Below, in pieces: positions 34,151-45,335 of a stretch of 64,000 nucleotides of DNA. Numbering within the stretch: position 1 is the stretch's first letter; each line of letters opens with the position of its first letter. Below the pieces are notes generated by a model. The model was given only the letters and a program-made list of their open reading frames with translations, searched no databases and was not told the DNA's origin. The position numbers and the translations under genes were made by a program. The DNA is from Cristatella mucedo (taxonomy: Eukaryota; Bryozoa; Phylactolaemata; Cristatellidae): assembly GCA_009760855.2 (NCBI GenBank), contig WPIO01000004.1, positions 2,733,001-2,797,000 on the forward strand, in the 5' to 3' direction.

Positions 34151-35135
34151 CCTTCTTAAGAAAGAAGACTAAAATAGACAGGCGTGGTTGGTTTAACTCC
34201 AACATTCGGCATCATTTGATACAGGTGATCACTAAGTACTTCTCAACCGACTCTCGTCTTGCCTGGGCATCACAGTAAGTGCAATGGAATAGTTCAGATC
34301 CCCACACGGTGTTCTGAGCTCATCCGTGGAGTCACTGAAGTACAGGGTACCTCGGTGCTCAATGCTTGGTCCACTTCTTTTCACGGCTTCCTCTCGGCTG
34401 ACGTAATAACCAAGCACAATCTAGGGTTACCGCATAAAAGGAGACGACACTCACTTCTGTCTTTGCTTTGATACCTACCAAAACTCCATCCAGCACGTGA
34501 AATTCTCTTAACCTCTTGCTGTATGAACTGATGATGTCCACACAAGTTGGCAGTAGACTATAAAAAGAGTAACAACCAAGCTATGCTTCCTAATTAAGGG
34601 CAAACTTAGCATTATTTAGAAATTCACTAATTTAACGCTCCAAAGCAGCTCAGCAAGCATTACATCTTTTGCAACAGCACGAATACTAGGTGACCAGTTC
34701 TGAAGTGACCTTTCAATAGGTAAACACAAAAGCTCGAGGTTAAAGTCTTGGTACTTTCAGCTAAAAAAACTTGGTCATTTGGGTTGCTTAGCATGGAATA
34801 CGAAATTCAAATTGGTTTATACACAAGTGACATCCAGGCACTCCTTCAGTGACTCTAACCTTGCTAGTCTGCCTGCATGTGCAATTTGGTGCTTACATTT
34901 GAAAGCCAGCCTTCTAGCTATGCTTGCCTATTGCAAGCTTTGCACATGCCATAACGAATCACCTCTTGGTTACTTGCACTGGCTCCGAATCGCCCCATAC
35001 AACGACTTCAAGAATCGGTCACTCATTTTCAGGTACCCGTATTCTTTGTCTTCGGCCTATCGATAATGACTACACCCCGAAGAATCTAGGCATTGCATCT
35101 TTTATTTTTCTCACTCAGCACTTTACCTCGTACGG
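34150..35135 (+). mobile_element. LINE-B copy 1, RT region, 3' end replaced by B unit
   Basis: Across frameshifts the plus strand reads SASFDTGDH..LLNRLSSCLG (34205-34265), a degenerate motif B (VPRCSMLGPLLFTAS, 34345-34395), then thumb and C-terminal text (SNLASLPACAIWCLHLKAS, 34855-34910; LHWLRIA, then RSLIFRYPYSLSSAYR to 35066). The usual LINE-B 3' end, seen complete at 49050-49487, is absent. The sequence passes directly into a B unit near 35125. It is a pseudogene with many stops and belongs to a family distinct from LINE-A. Confidence 0.8.
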
Positions 35136-37929
35136 ATAACAAATCCTGTGGAGGCAGAGTGAATGCAGTCTGCCTCTTACAGTTAGGTTATTGCTATTGC
35201 CGAGCCGGCAATTTCAACGACTGGTGTCAGTGCACCTGCTCTAATAGTTGTGTAAACACTAGAGGGCTCATAAAAGTCTTGACAAGCCGTAGTAATATGC
35301 TGGCATCAATGTCTCATCATATGCTTGGGTCATAGCCCAGGGATAATGCACATGCTCATCACTTGCCTGGACGCTAGGTCGAGTCCGCCGGTAGACGATT
35401 GAATGTTTGTATACGCCTGCTCAATCGTAGCAATGTAAACTACTCTACAGATTACATTCTTTGGTACTGAACAAGCTACTTCTGTTGTTTAAATAATTAG
35501 GTCTGCCGCACAAAATATGAAATGTTCACAGACTAGTACCTCCCATACTCTTAAATAGGCTGACAGAAATTAAGTTGTGGTAAACGCTTAACAAGCTTAC
35601 GCCAAGTCTTTATGAGCAACACCTTGTAGAAATTCGCATCTGGATAAACCACGACTCTGTCTCTGGCGTCTAGCCGGCTTGACTTGACGTAAAAAGCTTT
35701 CTAAATGGAATTTTACAAGCTGTGATTTAAAACGTTGGCAATCAGTAAAAAAAACAGTCTAATGACTGTTTGCTAATCAAAAACTATTTCATTTGTTGCA
35801 AATTATGCGATCCTACCAGGAGCCGAAAGTACACTCCTGAAACGAGTATTACTCTCTGCTAGATTGAAGTGCACTTTCTGTGCTTCGCAGTGAGCCTTTA
35901 CTGAGTAAACCAAAAAAGATACTGTGAGGTTAAGGAATATCGAGGTGTTAGTCGTAGGAGAAATTCCTACTTTGGAGAAGTTGAGACTCATCTACTAGGC
36001 GAATCTACGAGTTGGAAATGATTTTGGTTATTTTGATCGTGAAATTGACTACTTCTACATGTCTTTAAATGTAGCATCTGTAAGTCCTAACGTAATAGCT
36101 TGTTCTGTTTTACATCTGAAAAAGTAACGAGTCTTGCTGACAGGTTCCGTTTATGAATTTGTTATTTACTTGCAGTACCTGTATATATTTTGATTGATGC
36201 GAAAGGTATCAAATACGAATGTAAGGAGTAAAGCCTAAACTATGGTAAAACATTAGTTGGTAAGCAGCTCTTACCTTCTCCACTGGCTGTCGCCGGCGCT
36301 GCAGGCGGTGGATTACCGTTGCTTGCGGCTGCAATGCAAATTGAATCGTATCTAAATATTCAATGCAAGGCGTGCAAATCGCGGCTTCTTCAGAATGGGT
36401 GCAAGGGCCGTGATTCTGTGACAACCCAAGCACCGGCTTACGGCTAAATATCCAGAAAATTCGGAAGTGTTTGCAAGCACATTGAGTATCACTTTTACGT
36501 TCTGTATAACATTCACGGAAGCTGAAATCATTACTGACGTTCCCACCAGCTGAAGTCAGAGGAGATATATGATAGTGCTAACCGAGTACACGATTTCTGC
36601 GAGCCAAATGCAGGCAACAAACAAATGCATTCGCATATTATAGGCGCAAAATCTTACATTTCTAGCTATTTACACCTCTGTTGCTCTGAATTGCACAAGT
36701 GCCGTTTGTTCGGTGCACACTTGAGAGTTTGAAACAGCTTTATTTCGGGTACAGATATACGGGTTTTTAATTCCTAGCCTCCACCTATGTGTCTTAGCTA
36801 CAAGAAGTTTTTAACTTCAGTTCATGTTGCCCTATGCATCACTTCCGTAGTTAAACTTAAAAAAACGGATTAAGAGGTCACAGGAAAATTAGAATGATTA
36901 ACGAGACTATGAAGTTCTCTGACGTCTGATGACCAAAACTAAAATCGCTTTTACGATATGGATCTCACTAACGTTCACAAAGGCATCATGACTTCATCAG
37001 TGCTTGGTATTACTATCCATACCTGATCATTTTGTATTCCTATTTTTTCTTATTGCATGAGAGTTGACAGCGATATTGCTGCAAAGCACAAGCTTAGCAT
37101 TCCAATAGCTTGATTATTTATTTATGCTGTTACTATTACATATCCATCTTTCTTCGGAGCTGTCTTAGCCAGCTATTCTGATTATTATTAGCCACGGGTG
37201 TTTACAAGCTTTCACTAGCAGATATTTAACGTAAAAAAGGCCTACGTTATTAGAAGTGTTTGATGCTACGTTCGTCCAATACGCCGGGTGCTGCTATCGA
37301 TTATATTTGAGTAATACTTCTCAGAGAGATAGTGGAAATTTAACGCTATTTATTGGCACGGTTGTCGCATCGCTCTTTGCCCATATCACCGGATCAACGT
37401 GTCATTTTGGTTTTTAGTTGCGCGTTCCTGAACTGGGGAATGGCGTTCCTGCATCTCACAATGTTTAAATGGTCAAAAATGCTTGTTAAGAAATCCTAGG
37501 AAAACAAACAAGTGGCATTAAATACGAGCTAAAGTAAAAACTATGTAGTATTTGGTTTTGTCCTAACTAGCACTCTCGGTATAAGTAGTCTATTTTATTG
37601 CTTTGAAGTTGGAATGTCAAAAAAACGTACATAAGCCGTTGCTAAGTAGCCCAAAAAGACGGGTTAGCCAGCCAATGCTATCATAAAGATAAGGATGTGT
37701 TTAGCACAGGCACGCAACTCAGCCGAAGTTGTCATGAGCAATATAAAGGTGGCTTGCAGCCTCGCTTGTAAAAATCACGCTTTTATGAAGAAATATGACT
37801 GCTTAATTCATACTCAATAAGAAGTTTAACTTACTTCGTTCATAATCTACGAATGTATTTGCGTGACGTTTTTTTTCTTTTAACCCAAACGTATATTAAA
37901 TACTACTTCAGAAAGTTTCGTTCTGTGTT
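35136..37929. repeat. B unit 1 (partial, joined to LINE-B on the left)
   Basis: This is the first of a series of related units about 3.55-3.65 kb long. It lacks the part from the unit start to the YPVPT segment. Landmarks shared with the other units: GTTAGGTTATTGC (35180), TTTCTGTGCTTCGCAGTGAG (35877), GATTTTGGTTATTTTGATCG (36020), GTAAGGAGTAAAGCCTAAA (36220), the mini-exon (36275), GCTAAATATCCAGAAAAT (36440), GAAACAGCTTTATTTCGGGT (36730) and AAAGATAAGGATGTGTT (37686). The interval 35755-36340 is nearly identical to 39355-39940; the rest is visibly more diverged. A minus-strand frame at 35803-35991 (NTSIFLNLTVSFLVYSVKAH core) is open here, in unit 2 and in unit 4, but broken by single stops in units 3 and 5. 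Confidence 0.9.
36275..36328 (-). other. Candidate mini-exon, B unit 1 (54 nt)
   Basis: On the minus strand TTTGCATTGCAG precedes and GTAAGAGC follows a 54-nt segment that is open in the phase with two leading bases: ASNGNPPPAAPATASGE, ending in a single G that completes a codon in the next exon. The next minus-strand acceptor with a pyrimidine tract (TTACTTTTTCAG, about 36125) begins a segment in the compatible phase that stops after a few codons. The Ala/Pro/Ser/Thr content suggests a flexible linker. No protein family is recognised and expression is unproven. Confidence 0.5.
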
Positions 37930-40900
37930 ACGACAATGATATTCGAAGATTTTCAGTTAGCGGTGCCTAGCCCTGGCCATACTAGAACTTGGCACATGCA
38001 GTACACACTGCGGTACTATCAGCGCTACTGAGAGTTTTAAAAATGAATACTGGCGAGTAATAGACCCGATGTAATAGGTTGTTTATTTTCTGCTAACACA
38101 GTGGAAGAGAATAAACCATAGACGTATTCGGTCAATAAGCGTCCAGACCTCGTTCGCACCCGGAAGCGCCTTCTAATATGTGCCATGTATGGGTAAGATA
38201 TCTAGAAAAGAACATTAAGGAATTCTTAAAATTGTCTGCTAAAATGTGAGACCTATTCGAAGCCTACGCCGAAGCAAGACTGCCGTTGTAGATGATGAGG
38301 CACGTGCTTCTCATTTAACAGTCTATATCTGCAAGAGAACTTTCAAACGTCAGCAGAAAAACTTCCGAAACCCTGGTGCTCGTTGCCACACATGATACGG
38401 TAACTGTAAAACTACCCGTTTCTTAATTTATGAATTGCTGGTACGATTACATGTTTGCTTCATAGGAGTAAGCAAAGAAGATAATTTGCTATTCGAAGAA
38501 TTCCGACTGCAAGCATATGAACGCTCAAACAACTGGTAATCATTCAAGTGATTACTCCCGGACATCGGAATGGCATGAGCCTTCCTTCTGTCATGTACGT
38601 TTCTTCATCTGTACCCCAAAGTTTCACCAAGAATCCCGGGTACTACCCTGTGCCTACCGATAATGGTTACACCACGAAGCGTTTAGGCATCGTATCACTA
38701 GCTTTTCTCACTCAATGCTTTAGCTATACCTCGTACGAACCTCAAATCTCTTTTACACAGAGAGATGCAGGCTGCCTCTTCCGGTTAGGTTATTGCTGTT
38801 GGAGAGCCAGCAATGTTACTGACTGGCGTCAGTGCACCTGCTGTAATAGTTGTGTATACTCTAGAGGGCTCGTCCTAGGTTTAACAGGCCGTAGTATTTT
38901 GCTTTCATCGATGTTCTTATCAATTATTTGAGTATTAGCCCAGGAATAACGCACTTGCTCATCACTTGCCTAGACGCTGGATTGAGTCCGACAGTGGACC
39001 ATTTAATGTTGGCATACACCTGCTCAATCGTTACCATGTAAGGTACTCTGCAGATTACTTTCGATTGTACTGAACAAGCTATTATTGTTATTTACATAAA
39101 TCTCAGCCCCACAAAGCCTGAAATTTTTACAGGCTATTACTTCCTATCCTCTTAAGTAGGCTGATATTAATGTAGTTGAGGTAAAGGCTCGACGTGTTTA
39201 TGCCAGGTCTTAATAAGCAGTCAACAATACCATTTCGCATCTGGATAAACCACGATTTTGTCTCGAGTGTCTATCCGCCTGACTTGACGTAAAAAGCTTT
39301 CTAAATGAAATCTTGCAAGTTTAGGTTTCAAAAGTTAGTAAGCAGTCAAAAAACCAGTCTAATGACTGTTTGCTAATCAAAAACTATTTCATTTGTTGCA
39401 AATTATGCGATCCTACCAGGAGCCGAAAGTACACTCCTGAAACGAGTATTACTCTCTGCTAGATTGAAGTGCACTTTCTGTGCTTCGCAGTGAGCCTTTA
39501 CTGAGTAAACCAAAAAAGATACAGTGAGGTTAAGGAATATCGAGGTGTTAGTCGTAGGAGAAATTCCTACTTTGGAGAAGTTGAGACTCATCTACTAGGC
39601 GAATCTACGAGGTGGAAAAGATTTCGGTTATTTCGATCGTGAAATTGACTACTTCTACATGTCTTTAAATGTAGCATCTGTAAGTCCTAACGTAATAGCT
39701 TGTTCTGTTTTACATCTGAAAAAGTAACGAGTCTTGCTGACAGGTTCCGTTTATGAATTTGTTATTTACTTGCAGTACCTGTATATATTTTGATTGATGC
39801 GAAGGTATCAAATACGAATGTAAGGAGTAAAGCCTAAATTATGGTAATACATTAGTTGGTAAGCAGCTCTTACCTTCTCCACTGGCTGTCGCCGGCGCTG
39901 CAGGCGGTGGATTACCGTCACTTGGGGCTGCAATGCAAATTGAATCGTATCTAAGTATTCAATATATGGAGTGCTAATCGCGGCTTTTAAGGAATGGGTG
40001 GAAGGGTCTTGATTCTGTAACAGCCCAAGCACCGGCTTACGGCTAAATATCCAGAAAATGTGGCAGCATTTGCAAACACATTGAATATCAGTTTTACGTT
40101 CTGTATAACAGTCACGGAAGCTAAAATTATTACCGACGTTCTCACCAGCTGAAGTCAGAGGAGACAGATGATAGTGCTAACCAAGTACACGATTGCTGCG
40201 ATCCAAATGCAGGCAACAAACAAATGCGTTCGCATATCATAGGCAAAAAATCCTACATTTTTTAGCTATTTACACCTCTGTTACTCTGAATTGCACAAGT
40301 GCCGTTTTTTCGGTGCACACTTGAGAGTTTGAAACAGCTTTATTTCGGGTACAGATATACGGGTTTTTAATTCCAAATCTCCATCTATGTGTCTTAGCCA
40401 CAAGAATTTTTAACTTCAGTTCATGTTGTCCTACACATCACTTCCGTAGTTAAACCTAAACACAACCGGATTAAGAGGTAAGAGGAAGATTAGAATGATT
40501 AGCGACACTATGAAGTTCTCTGGCTTCTGATGACCGAAACTAAAGTCGCTTACACGTTATGGATCTCACTAGCGTCCACTAATGCATCATGACTACATCA
40601 GTGCTTGATGTTATTATCCATTCCCTATTATTTTGTTGTCCGAGCACAAACTTGGCATTCTAAATGCTTTATTATCTATATACAGTATGATTATGAGATA
40701 TTAATTTTCCTTCGGAGATGTGCAAGTAAGCTATTCTGTTTCGCATGAGCCATAGGTCTTTACAAGTTTTCATTAGTAGATATTTACCATAAAAACGGCT
40801 TCTTTTGTTAAATAGCGTTTGATGCAATATTTATCAGACTCCCATCATGCTGCTATCGATTATGGTTAAGGAACGTTTCTCAGAGCGATAATGAAAATGT

Positions 40901-41541
40901 ACTACTATATATAGGCATGGTGGTTTGCATCGCTTTAGGCGCATATCCAAGGATCGCTGCTTGTTTCGGTTTTATTTGCACGTACGAGAACAAAGAAATG
41001 GCGTTCACGTTTTTTGCAATGTTTGAAACTCACTATCGCTCGTTAAGAATCCTAAGAAAACAAACAAGTGGTATAAAAGAGGAGCTAAATTACAAACTAT
41101 TTAAATTTTTATTTTGATCTAATTAGCATTCCCGATGTACATAGTCTATAGAATTTTTTAAAGTCTGAATGTCAAAAAGCGTTCACAAGTCGTCGCTAAG
41201 TGGCCAAAAAACCGGGGTTAGTCAGCCTAGGCTATCATAAAGATAAGGATGTGTTCAGCACAGGCACGTAAGTCAGCTGAATTTGTCATGCGCTTTATAA
41301 AGGTGGCTGGCAGCCTAGTATTTAATAATTACGTTTTTCTGATGAAACTTCTTAATTCACTCTAAACAATAAATTTAAGTTGCTTCGTTTATAATCTAAA
41401 GAGTTATTTGGTTTATTGTTTTCTTTTGAAGTAACAATATCATGACAACTGCTTTAATAAGTTATGTTTTGCTTCACGGCAATGACATTCAAATTGTCAG
41501 TTGTCGGTGCTCAGCACTGAATGGCCGTACTTGAAGTTGCG
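37930..41541. repeat. B unit 2
   Basis: This is a complete unit of about 3.55 kb. It runs from ACGACAATGATATTCGAA (37930) to the equivalent of the same sequence, ACGGCAATGACATTC, at 41476. It then continues about 65 bp into a further copy before unrelated DNA begins near 41541. It contains a short LINE-B-like stretch (about 38650-38745: YYPVPT region, then CTCACTCAATGCTTTAGC and ACCTCAAATC), the mini-exon at 39874-39927, and a plus-strand frame at about 40990-41117 (GIKEELNYKLFKFLF) related to one in unit 3 (SFIKEELKHKICRFLF, about 55440-55495). Confidence 0.9.
39874..39927 (-). other. Candidate mini-exon, B unit 2 (54 nt)
   Basis: It has the same boundaries as unit 1: ATTTGCATTGCAG acceptor and GTAAGAGC donor. 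The phase reads PSDGNPPPAAPATASGE, with A to P, N to D changes at the start relative to unit 1. It lies just inside the nearly identical tract shared with unit 1, so its conservation relative to unit 1 is not independent evidence. Confidence 0.5.
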
Positions 41542-41546
41542 GCTGG

Positions 41547-41855
41547 CTATGATTTCGGTTGTTCAGATCGTAAAATACGACCAGTTCTGTCATGATCCAG
41601 TAACGTGCAGTATTTTCCATCGAAGAGCTTTAGTATCTTATTGAGAGTGGAAAATGAGGCATGCTGCTTATAATATGTGCTTCTTTTCCAGCAATAGGTG
41701 ATGACACAATCAGACCCGCTTATACTCGCCTGGCTGCGATACGTCAGCTTTGCTATTAAGACCGACACATGGATCATACGGTGAAAAAACAATGCATATC
41801 CTTTAAAGCAGAGCCCGTATTTCTTGCAGTGAAAATTCGTTTTGTCAACCACCAC
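41547..41855 (-). other. Unrecognised 102-codon open frame
   Basis: An uninterrupted minus-strand frame reads, for example, CKKYGLCFKGYALFFHRM and then KILKLFDGKYCTLLDHDRTG. It is Cys- and Lys-rich with a predicted basic C-terminus and has no motif that I know. It occupies the gap between the right edge of B unit 2 and a LINE tail. No second copy is present. The length is within chance for one frame in 64 kb, so coding status is doubtful. Confidence 0.2.
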
Positions 41856-41859
41856 TTAG

Positions 41860-42030
41860 GCAGCTGCCACTAAGCATATTTTTATTCTGATCCTGTACAT
41901 ATCACCTCTAACCATGTTATTGCTGATATTGAACACTCCATCACTAACTTTTTGATCATGCTTTCATTCCAGCATACGTAAAGTGCCTATAAGGAGATTA
42001 AGTTCTCTGATGGCTTTTTAAAAACGTATT
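41860..42030 (+). mobile_element. Diverged LINE-A 3' UTR and tail
   Basis: The 3' UTR blocks are readable (CAGCTGCCACTAAGCATATT, TCACCTCTAACCATGTTATT) and lead to the terminal hairpin GTAAAGTGCCTATAAGGAGA ... GTTCTCTGATGGC. The ATT tail is eroded. Confidence 0.75.
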
Positions 42031-42845
42031 AGAATAATTATCACACTCCTTCAAGTAATTCAAGCTTCGGTTCAAGTCAAAGCTTATGCTTCCAGGCATA
42101 TAAACAATTGGTGCGCTAGGTGGCGTCAGAAACTAGCCACACTTGCTTTCAGAGTTTGCAGGTTTGCATAGGCATGCTGCCAAGAATTGATATTTGCCTT
42201 ATTTTGAAGGCAGGTAGAAAAATTAGTGCAACAAAGCGTAAAACTTGGAACATTTCCTGAATGAGAACTAATCCTTTATTATACCCAAATATATATATAT
42301 ATATATGAATAATATGCATTTGATGTGTTTGTTTGACCAACACGTTGATATAAGATACTAATATCCCGACCATAATTGACGCGTCCTATTCGCAGACCTT
42401 TTCTTTATTTCCTACTCGATGATCAATCCAAACTGGTGAAAAAGTTGCAATTTCGCATGCCCCTCCCTCAATTTAAAAACATTGGCAAGCCCCTTGAATC
42501 TGTCGTCCATCTATTGTGCTTAGAGTCCCTCTAACAGCAAGTTACCGATAGTGGTTAAAATATGTCATCCCAAAAGTTCTAGGTCCTCATGAATAAAAAA
42601 TTCACATGATCTCAGGTATATGCTATTCTCAGAGAATCACAAAAATGCACATTTAGTGAAAATATTGTAACTAAATAAAAACCCAGTGAAATTTCGGTTG
42701 GATCACTTAAACGAAACGACTAAATTCAAAAAAGGTATGTTTTGTAAAAGTAATAGTGATGATCATATCTGGATTTATTGCTATCAAATAAATTTGTTAT
42801 AGAAGTCGTGAGATAGATGCTATATAACAATCAGAATATTATATT
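42031..42845. other. No gene seen; short (TA)n
   Basis: The only notable item is a (TA)10-like run at 42287-42306. No coding or recurring sequence was recognised. Confidence 0.4.
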
Positions 42846-42849
42846 TGTA

Positions 42850-42965
42850 TAGGGCGCTCAGAGAACTTAATCTAATTCCAGGCATTTTACATCTGCAGCA
42901 GTGGAAGCATATTTGGGTGATTAATGGTAGCATGCTCAATGCCAACAAGCGTAACTTGGTTTGAG
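42850..42965 (-). mobile_element. LINE 3' tail, minus strand
   Basis: GGGCGCTCAGAGAACTTAAT ... CCAGGCATTTTACATCTGCAG is the reverse complement of the L2-type terminal hairpin, followed by weakly similar 3' UTR text to about 42965 or slightly beyond. Confidence 0.65.
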
Positions 42966-42969
42966 GTGA

Positions 42970-44450
42970 AATGAGTAATGTCAGCATTAAAGTATGATTA
43001 GTGGAAGCATTCTAGAAGAACAAGGCAAATAAGTGGAAGCTGTAACAGTTTTACTGCAAATTTCGTAGCACATTCCATGCTCGAATACCACCACGTAAAC
43101 GAATATAGTGGAATCACTGGATTTCAAATATTTGGAAATACTATAATAAGGTATATTGGGTACGGGGAATGAAGCACTTTTTTAAAACATCGGACAGTCA
43201 GGTGATGACTATTGATTGAAAAAGTACCGAGTTAAAACTGATTTCATTTTTACTTAGCATATATTACTTTATCTTGGTTAACTCGGCTTCTTATGCCACA
43301 TCAGCTTTTTCCTGCTAAAAGATGTTTCGATGGAAGGTAACAGGAGTTTGCAAAAGAAGGAGAAGGATATTTTACACCGATGACTATCTACGTCTTTTTT
43401 AGTGATGCAGTAATCGCCAAAATAGGTAGGTCATTTATGTGAGGACAAACCTTTGGGTGATTGACACGTTAAAAACACCCAAAGCAAAGCTTCTGAGGTT
43501 CAGAATTTTGCTGCTTTATTCCATCTAATTATTGCTAAGACCGGACAACTTAAAATTTGCTTGGGGTAGAAATTCTGGCTGCCAGTACTGTTCACCTAAA
43601 TTGCAAACTAATTTATATAAGTACGTGCAAAATACTAAAAGCGAAAATTTCACATAGTCATAACTGTTCCGTCGCGAGAAAAGCAGGTGCCAGAACTAAT
43701 CAAATGAATAATAATGTATTTAGGTGAGTTGAATTTTTCTGGCTCGGAATGCAAGGAAAGAACAACCACTAATGAATATCTGTTAGCTAAAATAAAACCA
43801 TTAAAATTATTATTACAAGAAAATAGAAGGTGGCTGATTACTTAAATTATTACCTAAAATTGCTTTTCATTTTTTCGTGACTACAGGACCGGCTTGGAGT
43901 AGAAAAGCGAATGCAAAGGAAGATTAATAAATCTGCAACATAATCCCATAAAAGGATTCTAATTGGGGATATGAAATTCTAAAGAATTGGCTTAAAGATT
44001 GAATTGTAATGTGAAATTTGACGTCAGATATGTAAGCACTGCTCGAAATATATTCGGTCTAAATGAACTACAGAAAATGCACAGTGGTTTTTTATAAGGA
44101 TGAAAAATAATATGCACAATGTAGTTTCCATAGTTTATGCTAAGATGATTTACTTAACATAAATTCTTCGTAATTATGTTGCCACTCTTTGCCTGATATC
44201 ATCACTATTGTCTAAAACTGTGAGTAAAAAACAGTAATTATTATTTATAAACTGAATTCGCTCCTGCCAATGGTATAAATCTCAGGATGTGAGTATAAAA
44301 AACAAACGTGCTTCAAAACAGTTCACAGCATAATTTTAGAATAATACTTTTTAGTATTAGTAAATTGCGTAGCGCCCTATCAATAATTAATTATTACCTC
44401 AAATTTCAAATAAATCGGTCGGAAGGTCTCTGATAATTAATCAATAAATT
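42970..44450. other. AT-rich DNA, no gene seen
   Basis: No supported feature. This is the unique spacer between the first array segment and the second C block. Confidence 0.4.
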
Positions 44451-44654
44451 TACCATTGTATCGCAAAATTTTACCGTAAAAGAAGGGAGATTTCTTAATT
44501 ACTTACAATGATCAGTTTTTATTAGTATCTTGTATTATACTATTATTACTATTTGTACCTTGCATATATGCATGGTTATGAAGTGTGCACTTTGTGATAC
44601 ATTGAGTGACTGGGAGCTTAGTGAGCTCTGGACCAATTAGCCGTTGGGTTCCAT

Positions 44655-44726
44655 TATAATAGAAATAGTAACACAATTTAAAAAGCACCCTCAAAGACCT
44701 CAGTTTGTTTCTATGCGCTTAATCAT
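44655..44726 (-). mobile_element. LINE 3' hairpin tail inside C block 2
   Basis: This is the orthologous copy of the tail at 30245-30312: AGCACCCTCAAAGACCTCAG then TTCTATGCGCTTAATC. The ATT run has decayed to ATAATAGAAATAGTAA. Confidence 0.65.
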
Positions 44727-44894
44727 GACCGTTATCAATCGGCCGTAACCCCCTCCTTGTCGCTGTCAAATAAGCATCACTTCACGTGGATGTACTGGAA
44801 ACATTAAGGAGTTGGCGCTATTAATTAACGCCGTTTTCTTTTTTAACTTTGGTTCAGCTGATTTCACTGGGAACGCTCAAACAAGTTTCTAAAT

Positions 44895-45107
44895 GTGACA
44901 AGAGGCTTGGGCATCGTCGGTGTTCACAAAGCTTCGGCTGCGACTAGCACCGCTACGAGCACTGCTGTGCTTTCGGAGTATTTCTGTCCATATGTAGAAA
45001 GCCCACGCCACCTTTGTAACCGAATCGATTATATGAACGTTATCAAACCTTACAGAGAGAGGGAAATAAATCGTCGGGTTTTGCGACTAGTGAGTCGACA
45101 TTCATAG
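44895..45107 (+). other. 70-residue frame conserved in C block 2, function unknown
   Basis: The partner of 30484-30696, with the same length and stop. Its middle reads STAVLSEYFCPYVESPRHLC. It is more basic at the C-terminus (RERE.NRRVLRLVSR). See the partner for why coding status is uncertain. Confidence 0.3.
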
Positions 45108-45269
45108 GATTCAAACATCAGGTGTTGCAGTTTTGAAGAAACTTGTAGACCGCCATACTCCTATATCCTACTGTGCTACATTAATAATGATCTTGTGTCA
45201 GCACGACATGTGACTTTGTGAGAAGCTAAAAAGACTTCGTATAAACAGTAGTGGAAACATACGTCTCAC

Positions 45270-45335
45270 CTCGTCCTCCTCCTCCCTCTATTGATGCAGC
45301 ACGGCTCAGAAGGGGATCAGTCGGTTGGTCTGCAT
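45270..45335 (-). other. Candidate mini-exon, C block 2 (66 nt)
   Basis: The minus strand shows a good acceptor TTGGTGTGTTTCAG, 66 nt, and the donor GACGAG|GTGAGA. In the phase with two leading bases it reads ADQPTDPLLSRAASIEGGGG and then R; the first frame contains stops. It differs from the 81-nt partner in copy 1 by an in-phase length change within a Gly/Glu-rich repeat. Confidence 0.42.

Noticed and set aside
41547-41855. 102-codon frame considered as a captured host gene or transposase fragment
   Set aside because: No catalytic motif or domain recognised and no splice context; kept only as a low-confidence open frame.
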